DNA from: Dactylosporangium aurantiacum
GTDB taxonomy: Bacteria > Actinomycetota > Actinomycetes > Mycobacteriales > Micromonosporaceae
Assembly (NCBI RefSeq): GCF_000716715.1
Contig: NZ_JNYJ01000011.1
Coordinates: 124,001 to 188,000 of the forward strand
Length of the DNA stretch: 64,000 bases
Direction of reading: 5' to 3'
Both the position numbers and the translations under genes were made by a program. This document shows, one piece after another, positions 50,289 to 58,586 of the stretch. Numbering within the stretch: position 1 is the first letter of the stretch; each line of letters begins with the position of its first letter. The notes under the pieces are model-generated. The model was given only the letters and a program-made list of their open reading frames with translations, was not told where the DNA came from and searched no databases.

Positions 50289-50406
50289 GCGGCCCGGAGC
50301 GGAGCGGAGGAGCTGCGAACCATGGGTTCAGTGTTGGCTCGCGGCGGCGCCGGAGCGCAGCGGAGGTGACGGCGTGAGCGGCCCGGAGCGCAGCGGAGGA
50401 GCTGGC
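50286..50406 (+). repeat. Repeated RBS-start cassette before HAD gene
   Basis: The block GTGAGCGGCCCGGAGCG(G/C)AGCGGAGGAGCTG occurs at 50286 and again at 50374, with a related CGGAGCGCAGCGGAGGTGACGGC in between. Each carries an SD-like GGAGG 6-7 bases before a GTGAGC, so three possible starts are stacked before the HAD gene. Confidence 0.75.
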
Positions 50407-51225
50407 GTGAGCACGGTCGTCGCCACGGACCTCGACGGCACCGTGATCTTCTCCGAGAAGGCGATGTCGCACGGGCCGGTGCGCCCCGCCGACGAGGACC
50501 TGGTGCCGGTCGACGTCGACGGCGACCGGGTGTACGCGTACATGACCACCACGGTCGTGCGGCAGTGGACGGACCTGGCCGGCGCCGGGGTGGTCATCCC
50601 CGCGACGACCCGGTCCGTGGAGCAGTACCGGCGGCTGCGGCTGCCCGGGCAGCGCCCGCCGTCCGCGGTGGTCTGCAACGGCGCCCGGCTGCTCGTCGGC
50701 GACGAGTCCGACGCCGCCTGGGAGCGGCGGGTGCGGCAGCGGCTCGCCGCCGGCGGCGCGTCGTTCGACACGGTGTGGCGGGAGGCGCAGCGCTGGCGCG
50801 AGCAGCGCGGCTTCGACGCCGTGCGGGCCGTGGAGGACTTCTTCATCTACCTCACGGTCAAGCAGCGCGAGCCGTGGCTGTCGGCGTTCGCCGAGGAGGC
50901 CGCCGACTGGGGACGGATCAACGGCTGGCGGGTCTCGTTGCAGGGCCGGAAGCTGTATCTTCTGCCCACCGGCCTGGACAAGGCCGCCGCGGTGGCGCAC
51001 GCCGCCGAGCGGCTGGGCGCGGACCGGGTCGTCGCCGGCGGGGACTCCCTGCTGGACGCCGACATGCTCCGGGCGGCGCACGCGGCGATCCGGCCGGCGC
51101 ACGGGGAGCTGCACCTCACCGGCTTCACCTCGCCGCACTGCCTGACCACGGCATCCGCGGGTGCGGCGGCCGGCGACGAGATTCTCGAGTGGTACGTGGC
51201 GCAGACCGGCGACGGTCGGCCTTGA
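50407..51225 (+). CDS. HAD-superfamily phosphatase of the Ter module
   Basis: 272 residues from GTG 50407, the last of several starts with a good SD; GTG 50374 would add eleven. HAD motif I is ATDLDGTVIFSEKAM with two Asp, motif II the Thr/Ser in VIPATTRSV, then a Cof-type cap, Lys in PTGLDKAAAVAHAAERLG, and motif IV VAGGDSLLDADML. It would remove phosphate from a small metabolite, consistent with the final step of the Ter biosynthetic module. The gene follows the StiP-type gene after the repeat cassette and precedes the TerD fusions. Confidence 0.93.
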   Translation: MSTVVATDLDGTVIFSEKAMSHGPVRPADEDLVPVDVDGDRVYAYMTTTVVRQWTDLAGAGVVIPATTRSVEQYRRLRLPGQRPPSAVVCNGARLLVGDESDAAWERRVRQRLAAGGASFDTVWREAQRWREQRGFDAVRAVEDFFIYLTVKQREPWLSAFAEEAADWGRINGWRVSLQGRKLYLLPTGLDKAAAVAHAAERLGADRVVAGGDSLLDADMLRAAHAAIRPAHGELHLTGFTSPHCLTTASAGAAAGDEILEWYVAQTGDGRP

Positions 51226-51254
51226 CGGACATCTGACAAGAGGGGAACCAACGC

Positions 51255-52757
51255 ATGGCCACCATGCTGGTGAAGGGCCAGAACACCGCACTGACCGCCA
51301 ACGACGTGCGCGTCGTGGTCGAGGTCGGGGTTGCCACCGACCTGTCCGCGCTGCTGGTCACGTCGGCCGGCAAGGTGCGCTCCGACGCCGACTTCGTCTT
51401 CTACAACCAGCCGCAGGGCCCGGGCGTCTCGGTGCGCGACACCGGCGGCGGCAAGTGGGAGGCGGCGGTGTCCACCGCGGCGATCCCGGCGGACGTCGAC
51501 AAGGTCCGCGTGGTGGTCAGCGTCGACGGCACCGGGCAGCGGTTCGGGCAGTTCGCGCCGCCGGTCGCGCACGTGTACGACCAGGCCGGCACCGAGCTCA
51601 TCCAGTACGTGGTGACCGGGCTGGACACCGAGAGCATGGTGATCGCGCTGGAGATCTACCGGCGCGGCGCCGACTGGAAGGTCCGGGCCGTCGGCCAGGG
51701 CTACGCCGGCGGCCTCGCCGACCTGGTCCGCGACCACGGCGTGTCCGTCGACGACGCGCCGGCGCCCGCCGCCACCCCGGCCCCGCAGTCCGCCCCGCCC
51801 GCGCCGCAGTCCGCCCCGCCGGCCCCGCAGTCCGCCCCGCCGGTCAGCAACGTGCCGATGGCCCCGCCGCCGCCGCAGCCGCCCGCCGCGCCGGTGTACA
51901 CGATGCCCGCGCAGACCGCGCCGGCGCACGTGGCGCCCCCGCAGGAGACGCCGGCGTACGGGCAGAACACGCCGCAGCACAACCCGCCGCCGTACGGCCA
52001 GCAGCCCCCGGCCGCCCCCGGTTACGGCCAGCAGCCCCCGGCCGCGCCCGCGTACGGCCAGCAGCCGCCCGCCGCGCCCGGCTACGGTCAGCAGCCGCCG
52101 GCCGCGCCCGGGTACGGCCAGCAGCCGCCGGCGCCGCCGCAGCCCGCCACCCCGCCGCAGGACGCGCCGGTCGGCGGCCCGGGCGGCCCGGTCAACCTCA
52201 GCAAGGGGCAGCGGGTCTCGCTGCGCAAGCAGGACGGCTCGTCGCTCAGCCTGGTCCGCATGGGCCTGGGCTGGGACCCGCTGAAGAAGCGCGGCCTGTT
52301 CGGCAACCGCGAGGTCGAGATCGACCTGGACGCCTCGGCGATCCTGTTCGCCGACCACCAGCCGGTCGACATCGCGTTCTTCAACCAGCTGCGCAGCAAG
52401 GACGGCTCCGTCCAGCACACCGGCGACAACCGAACCGGTGCCGGCGACGGCGACGACGAGTCGATCATGGTCGACCTGAACCGGGTGCCCGCCCACGTCA
52501 CCACGATCATCTTCGTGGTCACCTCGTACGAGGGGCACACCTTCGCCCAGGTCGAGGCGGCGTTCTGTCGGCTGGTGGACGAGACGACCCGCGCGGAACT
52601 GACCCGCTATACGCTCTCCGGCGGCACGCCGAGCACGGGCATGGTCATGGCGAAGCTGCACCGCGACGGCAACAGCTGGAAGATGACGGCGATCGGCGAG
52701 CCACTGAACGCCAAGCAGCCGCTGGAGATGATCCCGCAGCTGGGTCGCTTCCTGTAG
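51255..52757 (+). CDS. Double TerD-domain protein with Tyr-Gly-Gln-Pro linker
   Basis: 500 residues. N-terminal TerD-like domain (residues 5-165: LVKGQNTALTANDVRVVVEVG, DFVFYNQPQGPG, EIYRRGADWKVRAVGQGY) lacks the DLDASA calcium motif; a Pro/Gln-rich linker with five 30-base units coding YGQQPPAAPG (about 51990-52134); then a canonical TerD domain (VNLSKGQRVSLRKQDG, MGLGWDP, EIDLDASAILF, GDNRTGAGDGDDESI). So one calcium-competent and one degenerate domain are tethered flexibly. Starts 29 bases after the HAD gene with AGGGG. Probably part of the membrane-associated Ter complex. Confidence 0.94.
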   Translation: MATMLVKGQNTALTANDVRVVVEVGVATDLSALLVTSAGKVRSDADFVFYNQPQGPGVSVRDTGGGKWEAAVSTAAIPADVDKVRVVVSVDGTGQRFGQFAPPVAHVYDQAGTELIQYVVTGLDTESMVIALEIYRRGADWKVRAVGQGYAGGLADLVRDHGVSVDDAPAPAATPAPQSAPPAPQSAPPAPQSAPPVSNVPMAPPPPQPPAAPVYTMPAQTAPAHVAPPQETPAYGQNTPQHNPPPYGQQPPAAPGYGQQPPAAPAYGQQPPAAPGYGQQPPAAPGYGQQPPAPPQPATPPQDAPVGGPGGPVNLSKGQRVSLRKQDGSSLSLVRMGLGWDPLKKRGLFGNREVEIDLDASAILFADHQPVDIAFFNQLRSKDGSVQHTGDNRTGAGDGDDESIMVDLNRVPAHVTTIIFVVTSYEGHTFAQVEAAFCRLVDETTRAELTRYTLSGGTPSTGMVMAKLHRDGNSWKMTAIGEPLNAKQPLEMIPQLGRFL

Positions 52758-52803
52758 GCGCGGCAGTCAGCAGTCCGGGTTCCGTCGGCATCGGGAGGGA
52801 AAC

Positions 52804-54522
52804 ATGACGCTGGCCTTCGTCAAGGGGCAGAACGCGCCCCTGGCGGCGCAGCGGCTCAGGATCATGGTCGACGCCGCGATCGCGGTCGACCTGTCGGCGT
52901 TGCTGCTCGCCGAGACGGGACGCGTCCGGTCCGACGGTGACTTCGTCTTCTACAACCAGCCGTCGGCGCCCGGGCTGACCTGGCTCACCGGCGGCGCCGG
53001 CGGGGCGCAGCGGGTCGAGATCGACCTGACCGCGGTCCCCGCCGACGTCGACCGGGTCATCGCGGTGATCAGCCCCGACGACCGCACCATGACGTTCGGC
53101 GCGGGCCCCGCGCCGGTCGCCCGCCTCGTCGAGGAGACCGGCGCGGAGCTCGGCACGTTCACCATGGGCGGGCTCAGCGAGGAGCGCGCCGTCATCGCCT
53201 GGGAGCTGTACCGCCGCGCCGGCGCGTGGAAGGTCCGGGCGATCGGCCAGGGGTACTCCGGCGGGCTGGCGCAGCTCGTCGCCGCGCACGGGGTGGACGT
53301 CGAGCAGGAGGAGCCGCAGCCGGCCGCGGTCACCGGCTCGCCGCACTTCCCGGGCACCCCGTCCCAGCACTTCCCGGGCACCTCCTCGCCGCACTTCCCC
53401 GGCCCGTCCGGGACGCCGGCCGCCGCGCAGCAGCCGGTGCAGGAGATCGGCGGTCCCCCGCAGGAGCGGCTGTACCAGCAGGTGTGGTCGATCTTCCAGG
53501 ACGCGGCCCGGTCCACCTCGGCGCTGCGCTCCGCCATCGGCTACGCCGAGCAGCGCCGCGACAACGAGGTCGGTGAGCTGCTCAACGACCCGCGGCTGCG
53601 CAACTCCCCGCAGACGGCCGCGGCCCGCGCCGAGGCCGACCGCCGCTACGAGGAGCTGGTGCGCCGCGCCGAGGCCGACCGCCGCCGCGACGTCGACCAG
53701 CTCGTCGCCGAGCTCCAGGGCCTGTCGACGACCCTGCCGGCGCCCCTCGCGGCGTGGGACAGCCCGCGGTGGCGGGACTGGCGCCTGCCGGAGACGATGA
53801 CGGTCGGCATCCGCGTCGGTGACGTGCACGTGCCGGAGACGCCGCAGCTGCGCATCCCGCTGCTGTTCCGGCTGCCGCTGCTGCGGGCGCTGTGGATCGA
53901 CTCGACCGGCGCGGACCGCGACGCCGCCGTGGCGATGGCCCGCTCCGTCGTGGTCCGGCTCCTCGCCGCGCACCCGCCGGGCCAGCTCAGCGTGTCGGTC
54001 GCCGACCTCGCCGGCGGCGGCGCCGCGGCCCGCGCGCTCGACCTCGGCGGCGCGCCCGGCGCCGGGTCCACGATGCCCGTCGCGGCGACCCCGCAGGCGC
54101 TCAGCGAGATGCTCGAGCACCTCGTCGAGCGGGTCGACCTGGTGCAGATGGCGATGCGGGCCGGCGCGATGGGCGGCGGACCCCAGGACAACATCGACGG
54201 CGGCCGGCGGCTGCTGGTGCTGCACGACTTCCCGTACGGCTTCGACGAGCGCTCCGTCGCGCACCTGCACTACCTGCTCAACGAGGGCCCGGAGGCGGGC
54301 GTGCACGTGCTGATGGTCGCCGACCCGGCGGACTCCTCGACGCTCGGCCCGCTCGTCGGGGCGGTGTGGCGGTCGATGGCCCGGCTGCCGGTGCTGGCCG
54401 GCGACCACATGGGGGACCCGTGGGTGGGGCTGACCTGGACGTTCACGCCGGACGTGGCGACCGGCAGCACCGCCGTCGAGGAGATCCTGGCCCGCCTGGC
54501 CCGTCAGGCGGAGGGGCAATGA
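52804..54522 (+). CDS. TerD fused to degenerate FtsK/HerA-like NTPase domain
   Basis: 572 residues, ATG 52804 with GGGAGGG. Residues 1-160 are a TerD-like domain without the calcium motif; a linker with three FPGT(S)-type units follows; residues about 215-330 include a coiled coil (AEADRRYEELVRRAEADRRRDVDQLVAEL, split) and RDWRLPETMTVGIRVGDV. The last 230 residues have FtsK/SpoIIIE strand order: LLRALWIDSTGADRDAAVAMARSVVVRLLAAHPPGQ where a Walker A should be, and RRLLVLHDFPYGFDERSVAHLHYLLNEGPEAGVHVLMVAD where Walker B should be. Neither keeps the catalytic Lys or Asp-Glu, so it may bind DNA or NTP-domain partners without hydrolysis (inference). Confidence 0.8.
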   Translation: MTLAFVKGQNAPLAAQRLRIMVDAAIAVDLSALLLAETGRVRSDGDFVFYNQPSAPGLTWLTGGAGGAQRVEIDLTAVPADVDRVIAVISPDDRTMTFGAGPAPVARLVEETGAELGTFTMGGLSEERAVIAWELYRRAGAWKVRAIGQGYSGGLAQLVAAHGVDVEQEEPQPAAVTGSPHFPGTPSQHFPGTSSPHFPGPSGTPAAAQQPVQEIGGPPQERLYQQVWSIFQDAARSTSALRSAIGYAEQRRDNEVGELLNDPRLRNSPQTAAARAEADRRYEELVRRAEADRRRDVDQLVAELQGLSTTLPAPLAAWDSPRWRDWRLPETMTVGIRVGDVHVPETPQLRIPLLFRLPLLRALWIDSTGADRDAAVAMARSVVVRLLAAHPPGQLSVSVADLAGGGAAARALDLGGAPGAGSTMPVAATPQALSEMLEHLVERVDLVQMAMRAGAMGGGPQDNIDGGRRLLVLHDFPYGFDERSVAHLHYLLNEGPEAGVHVLMVADPADSSTLGPLVGAVWRSMARLPVLAGDHMGDPWVGLTWTFTPDVATGSTAVEEILARLARQAEGQ

Positions 54523-54603
54523 TCCGGCACTGCCGTACCCCGTTTGTGCGGTGCCGCTATAAGTTGATCGCAGACGCGCTGTCGTTGTGACCGAGGAGAG
54601 CAC

Positions 54604-56181
54604 GTGTCTCAGACATTCACTCGGGGGCAGAAAAGCCCGATTTCGTCCTTCACCACCGGAGATGATCTCTATGTAGGCATTCAGTTGAACGCTCCCGGGA
54701 TCACGTGGGACATCTCCTGCTTCGGGCTGGACGCCGACGACAAGCTGGTCGACGACAACTACTTCATCTTCTTCAACCAGCCGAAGTCTCCCGAGGGCTC
54801 GATCCAGAAGCTCGGCCCGCAGTCCGGTGACACCGACTCGTTCCGCGCGACGCTGCCCGCGGTCCCGGAGAAGATCGCGAAGCTGTCGTTCTGCGCCGCG
54901 ATCGAGAACTCCGGCACCGCCAGCCAGCTGCAGTCCGGCTACCTGCGCATCGTCGCCGGTGGCCAGGAGGTCATGCGGTACAGCTTCACCGGCGCCGACT
55001 TCGGCACCGAGCGCGCGATCATCATCGGCGACCTGTACCGCAAGGGCGTCTGGCGCTTCGGCGCGGTCGGGCAGGGCTTCGCCGGCGGCCTGGCGGACCT
55101 GATCCGCTCCTACGGCGGCAACGTCGACGACGAGCCGGCCCCGGCCGCCGCGCCGGCGGGTCCCGCGCCCGGCTTCGCGCCGCCGCCCGGCGGGCCGCCG
55201 CCCCAGCAGGGTTTCGCGCCGCCGCCGGCGCCGACGCAGCAGTTCGCGCCCCCGCCGGCGCCGACGCAGCAGTTCGCGCCGCCGCCCGCGCCGACCCAGC
55301 AGTTCCCGCCGCAGCAGCAGCCCGGGTACCCCCCGCAGCAACCCGGCTACCCGCCGCAGCAGCCGGGCTACCCGCCCCAGCAGCCCGGGTACCCGCCGCA
55401 GGGCGGCCAGCCGGGGTACCCGCCGCAGCAGCCCGGCTACCCCCAGCAGCAGCCCGGCTACCCGCCCCAGGGGCAGCCCGGCGGCTACCCGGGTGAGCTG
55501 CTGCCGTCGCAGGTGCAGCCGACCCAGCCCGGTGTCATGCACAACCTGGCGAAGTACCGGGAGGCGCCGACCGCCGGCCGCTGGACGAAGCAGAACGGCA
55601 AGCTGGTCAAGGTCACCCTCGGCCCGGACGCCCACGCGCGGCGCGGCTCGATGGTCGCCTACCAGGGCAACATCGACTTCGAGTACAAGGGCTCCGGCGG
55701 CCTGAAGGCGATGTTCGAGGGCGCGATGACCGGTCAGGGCCTGAAGCTCATGACCATCAAGGGCCAGGGCGAGGTGTTCCTCGCCGAGAACGCCGCCGAC
55801 CTGCACATCGTCGACCTGCAGGGCCAGGCGCTGTGCATCAACGCCAACAACGTGCTCGCCTTCGACTCGACCCTGCAGACGGAGGTCAAGCGGATCGAGA
55901 GCCCGGGCATCCCCGGCGGTGGCATGTTCCACCTGGAGGTGCGCGGCCAGGGCACGGTCGTGGTCATGACCAAGGGCACGCCGGTCACGCTGCAGTGCCA
56001 GGGCCCGACGTTCGCCGACATGAACGCCGTCGTCGCCTGGACCGCCGGCATGCGGGTCGCGGTGTCGACGCAGGTCCGGGTGTCCCGGCAGATCTACGCC
56101 GGCGCCAGCGGCGAGTCCGTCGCGCTCCAGTTCATGGGAATGCAGGGCCACTTCGTCGTGGTCCAGCCCTACGAGGTCTGA
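54604..56181 (+). CDS. TerD-AIM24 fusion protein
   Basis: 525 residues from GTG 54604 (GAGGAGAG upstream). N-terminal TerD-like domain (residues 5-170: FTRGQKSPISSF, SCFGLDADDKLVDDNYFIFFNQP, GDLYRKGVWRFGAVGQGF), an extended Pro/Gln linker of QQPGYPP units (about 55195-55490), and a C-terminal AIM24 domain (GRWTKQNGKLVKVTLGPDAHARRGSMVAYQGNIDFEYKG; NNVLAFDSTLQTEVKRI; GVRVSRQ-like beta core). AIM24 is a beta-rich barrel-like domain of unknown role that often clusters with Ter genes. TATAAG at 54558-54563 could be a -10 box for a separate transcript. Confidence 0.92.
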   Translation: MSQTFTRGQKSPISSFTTGDDLYVGIQLNAPGITWDISCFGLDADDKLVDDNYFIFFNQPKSPEGSIQKLGPQSGDTDSFRATLPAVPEKIAKLSFCAAIENSGTASQLQSGYLRIVAGGQEVMRYSFTGADFGTERAIIIGDLYRKGVWRFGAVGQGFAGGLADLIRSYGGNVDDEPAPAAAPAGPAPGFAPPPGGPPPQQGFAPPPAPTQQFAPPPAPTQQFAPPPAPTQQFPPQQQPGYPPQQPGYPPQQPGYPPQQPGYPPQGGQPGYPPQQPGYPQQQPGYPPQGQPGGYPGELLPSQVQPTQPGVMHNLAKYREAPTAGRWTKQNGKLVKVTLGPDAHARRGSMVAYQGNIDFEYKGSGGLKAMFEGAMTGQGLKLMTIKGQGEVFLAENAADLHIVDLQGQALCINANNVLAFDSTLQTEVKRIESPGIPGGGMFHLEVRGQGTVVVMTKGTPVTLQCQGPTFADMNAVVAWTAGMRVAVSTQVRVSRQIYAGASGESVALQFMGMQGHFVVVQPYEV

Positions 56182-56192
56182 AAGGGGACGCT

Positions 56193-56870
56193 GTGCAGGG
56201 TCCGCTGCTCCAACACTATGGCCAGACGCAGGTCCGGGACCGGATGAGTCTTCACGGCAGCAAGATCGCCAAGATCATCATGGGGCCGGGTCAGGACCTG
56301 CTGGCCCGCACCGGCTCGATGATCGCCTACGAGGGGCTCATCGACTTCAACCCGAACCCGCCGCAGCTGGGCCAGATGGCCCGCTCCTGGGCGACCGGCG
56401 AGGGCGTGCCGCTGATGACCGCCACCGGTCAGGGCGAGCTGTACCTCGCCGACTACGGCAAGGAGGTCGTCGTCGTGCAGCTCGCCGGCGAGGGCCTGTC
56501 GGTCAACGGCAAGAACATCCTCGCGTTCGACGCCACCCTGCAGTGGAACATCGAGCGGGTCCGCGGCGTCAGCATGCTGTCCGGCATGGGCATGTTCAAC
56601 GTGGTCGTCCGCGGCCACGGCTGGGTCGCGCTGACCAGCAAGGGCACGCCGGTCGTGCTCGACACCCGCGAGGCACCGACCTATGTGGACACCGACGCGC
56701 TCGTCGGCTTCACCGACGGGCTGCAGATCCAGCCCAAGCGCACCGCCCGCTTCGGCGGCCTCATCGGCCGCGGCTCCGGCGAGTCGTTCCAGCTCGGCTT
56801 CTCCGGGCAGGGTTTCGTGATGGTGCAGCCGAGCGAGGACGCGCGCCCCGCGTTCTCGGTGCGTGGCTGA
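56193..56870 (+). CDS. AIM24-family protein
   Basis: 225 residues from GTG 56193, 11 bases after the TerD-AIM24 stop, with AAGGGG upstream. A single AIM24 domain: KIIMGPGQDLLARTGSMIAYEGLIDF, GQGELYLADYGKEVVVVQL, LSVNGKNILAFDATLQWNIERV, GMFNVVVRGHGWVALTSKGTPVVL, and the closing GESFQLGFSGQGFVMVQPSE. No signal peptide. Co-transcribed with its two AIM24 neighbours; gene-level triplication in a row (the C-domain of 54604, this gene, and 56881). Confidence 0.95.
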   Translation: MQGPLLQHYGQTQVRDRMSLHGSKIAKIIMGPGQDLLARTGSMIAYEGLIDFNPNPPQLGQMARSWATGEGVPLMTATGQGELYLADYGKEVVVVQLAGEGLSVNGKNILAFDATLQWNIERVRGVSMLSGMGMFNVVVRGHGWVALTSKGTPVVLDTREAPTYVDTDALVGFTDGLQIQPKRTARFGGLIGRGSGESFQLGFSGQGFVMVQPSEDARPAFSVRG

Positions 56871-56880
56871 GGAGGCCGAC

Positions 56881-57651
56881 ATGTATCAGAGTTCCCTCCT
56901 GGCCAACCAGGAAGTCCAGAGCAACGAGCGCTTCACGCTGCAGAACGGCAAGATGCTCAAGGCCACCCTCGGCCAGGCCAGCGGCATGCGCGAGTTCTAC
57001 GCCCGCAAGGGCGCGATGGTCGCCTACCAGGGCGGGGTGAACTTCGACGCGCAGTACCAGGGCTGGGGCTCGCACATCGCCCGGCACTTCACCGGCGAAG
57101 GCCTGAACCTGATGAAGGTCTCCGGCAGCGGCACGGTGTTCCTGGCCAACCAGGCGCAGGACATCCACGTCCTGGACCTGACCGGCGACGGCTTCACCGT
57201 CGACGGCAACAACGTGCTCGCGTTCGAGACCCAGCTGCGGTGGGACATCGTCCGCATCGACTCGCAGGTGCAGGTCGCCGGCGCCGGCGGCTACAACATC
57301 GAGCTCACCGGCAACGGCAAGGTGGCGGTCACCACGACCGGCGCGCCGCTGGTCATGCGGGTCACGCCCAACAACTACTACTTCGCCGACGCCGACGCGG
57401 TCATCGCCTGGTCCTCGAGCCTGCAGGTCAGCATGCAGGCGGCGGTCACGTCCTCGTCGGTGTGGCGGCCCCGCGGCAACACCGGCGAGAGCTGGCAGAT
57501 GCAGTTCTCCGGCGAGGGCCTCGTCGTGGTCCAGCCGGCCGAGCTCATGCCCCCGTACGACTCGCTTGCCGGCACCGACCTCGCCGGCCGGTTCGGCCTC
57601 GGCCAGGGCGGCATGCAGGGCAACAACTTCTTCGGCGGCATGGGCCGCTGA
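56881..57651 (+). CDS. AIM24-family protein
   Basis: 256 residues from ATG 56881 with GGAGG six bases upstream, 10 bases after the previous stop. AIM24 core: FTLQNGKMLKATLGQASGMREFYARKGAMVAYQGGVNFD, GSGTVFLANQAQDIHVLDL, FTVDGNNVLAFETQLRWDIVRI, GYNIELTGNGKVAVTTTGAPLVM, GESWQMQFSGEGLVVVQPAE. A Gly/Met/Asn-rich tail (GQGGMQGNNFFGGMGR) distinguishes it from its neighbour. It is the last gene before a strong terminator. Confidence 0.95.
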   Translation: MYQSSLLANQEVQSNERFTLQNGKMLKATLGQASGMREFYARKGAMVAYQGGVNFDAQYQGWGSHIARHFTGEGLNLMKVSGSGTVFLANQAQDIHVLDLTGDGFTVDGNNVLAFETQLRWDIVRIDSQVQVAGAGGYNIELTGNGKVAVTTTGAPLVMRVTPNNYYFADADAVIAWSSSLQVSMQAAVTSSSVWRPRGNTGESWQMQFSGEGLVVVQPAELMPPYDSLAGTDLAGRFGLGQGGMQGNNFFGGMGR

Positions 57652-57668
57652 CGCCCTTCTGTTCCGGC

Positions 57669-57703
57669 ACGGTCCCGGGCGGCATCCAGCCACCCGGGAC
57701 CGT
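57669..57703 (+). terminator. Hairpin ending the Ter/AIM24 operon
   Basis: ACGGTCCCGGG (57669-57679) pairs with CCCGGGACCGT (57693-57703) around a 13-base loop, 18 bases after the last AIM24 stop, with a GTTTCC tail. Confidence 0.8.
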
Positions 57704-57761
57704 TCGCGTTTCCCCGGCGTGCCTGCCGTCGGGCTGCCCGGTCTCGGCGGCGGCCGCCGCC

Positions 57762-58439
57762 CTATGACGCGGCCTCCAGCTCGTGCCGGCCGGCTTCGAC
57801 GTCGTTGAACCCCAGGTACAGCACGTCGGTGTGGCGCAGGTAGCTGTCCGGCGGGGGTGCGGTCGCGTCGGTCCAGGTGACCGTGGTCGGCTCGCCCGGG
57901 CGCAGCAGCGGCTCCCGCAGCGGGGGCAGCCGGGCCTCGACCGCGGCCCAGTCCAGGTCGAGCCGGCACGGCGGGCCGGGGACCCGGGGCACGTCCCCGT
58001 CGGAGACCGCCGCTTCGAGGGCCTCCAGCTCGGCCGCCGCGGCCGGGTCCGTCGCGGCGCGGGACCGCAGGTCCAGGGCGTGGGTGACGACGCGGACCGC
58101 CTCCAGGCACTCGAGCCCGCCGAGGTCGGTGATCGTGTCGAACAGCTCCCACGGCTGCTCGACCTGCAGCGAGTCCAGCAGCGCGACGACCGTCGCGTCG
58201 TGCCGGGCGTCGCCGGTGCGCAGCATCGGGTGCAGGTCGAACCCGCCGGCGAGCACCCCGTCCCGCACCACCCACAGGTGCAGGACCGCGCCGTACCACA
58301 GCGTCAGGTAGGCGAGATGGTCCTCGTCGTAGCGGCGCTCGAACGAGGCGCGCAGCGTGGCCAGGTCACGGGCGGCGTGCACGTCGCCCTGCCGGGCACC
58401 GCCCGGCCCGACCGAGAACTCCAGCAGATAACAGCTCAC
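57762..58439 (-). CDS. Hypothetical cytosolic protein
   Basis: 225 residues from GTG 58439. No signal or membrane segment. It is an alpha/beta protein with the segments SCYLLEFSVGPGG, LYGAVLHLWVVRDGVLAGGFDLHPML and PPDSYLRHTDVLYLGFNDVEAGRHELEAA. I do not recognise a family. Codon third positions and a convergent arrangement with the Ter terminator support a real gene; the frame runs on upstream, antisense to the xylanase gene, but those residues are not needed. Confidence 0.7.
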   Translation of the reverse strand: MSCYLLEFSVGPGGARQGDVHAARDLATLRASFERRYDEDHLAYLTLWYGAVLHLWVVRDGVLAGGFDLHPMLRTGDARHDATVVALLDSLQVEQPWELFDTITDLGGLECLEAVRVVTHALDLRSRAATDPAAAAELEALEAAVSDGDVPRVPGPPCRLDLDWAAVEARLPPLREPLLRPGEPTTVTWTDATAPPPDSYLRHTDVLYLGFNDVEAGRHELEAAS

Positions 58440-58586
58440 GCTGTGATCTTGCCACCCCCGCGACCGTGCACCTTTCACCCGTCGCGCCGCGGCGACCTGG
58501 GCCGGGACGCGGCGCGGGTTGTCCGTGGCGGGCCGGGCGTGCTCTGGTGGGCGCCGCCGGACCGACGGACCCTGGGAGCGACAGGC

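Noticed and set aside
52645..56151. 1168-residue minus-strand frame
   Set aside because: It is the complement of three TerD genes with full motifs; long open antisense frames are normal at this GC content.
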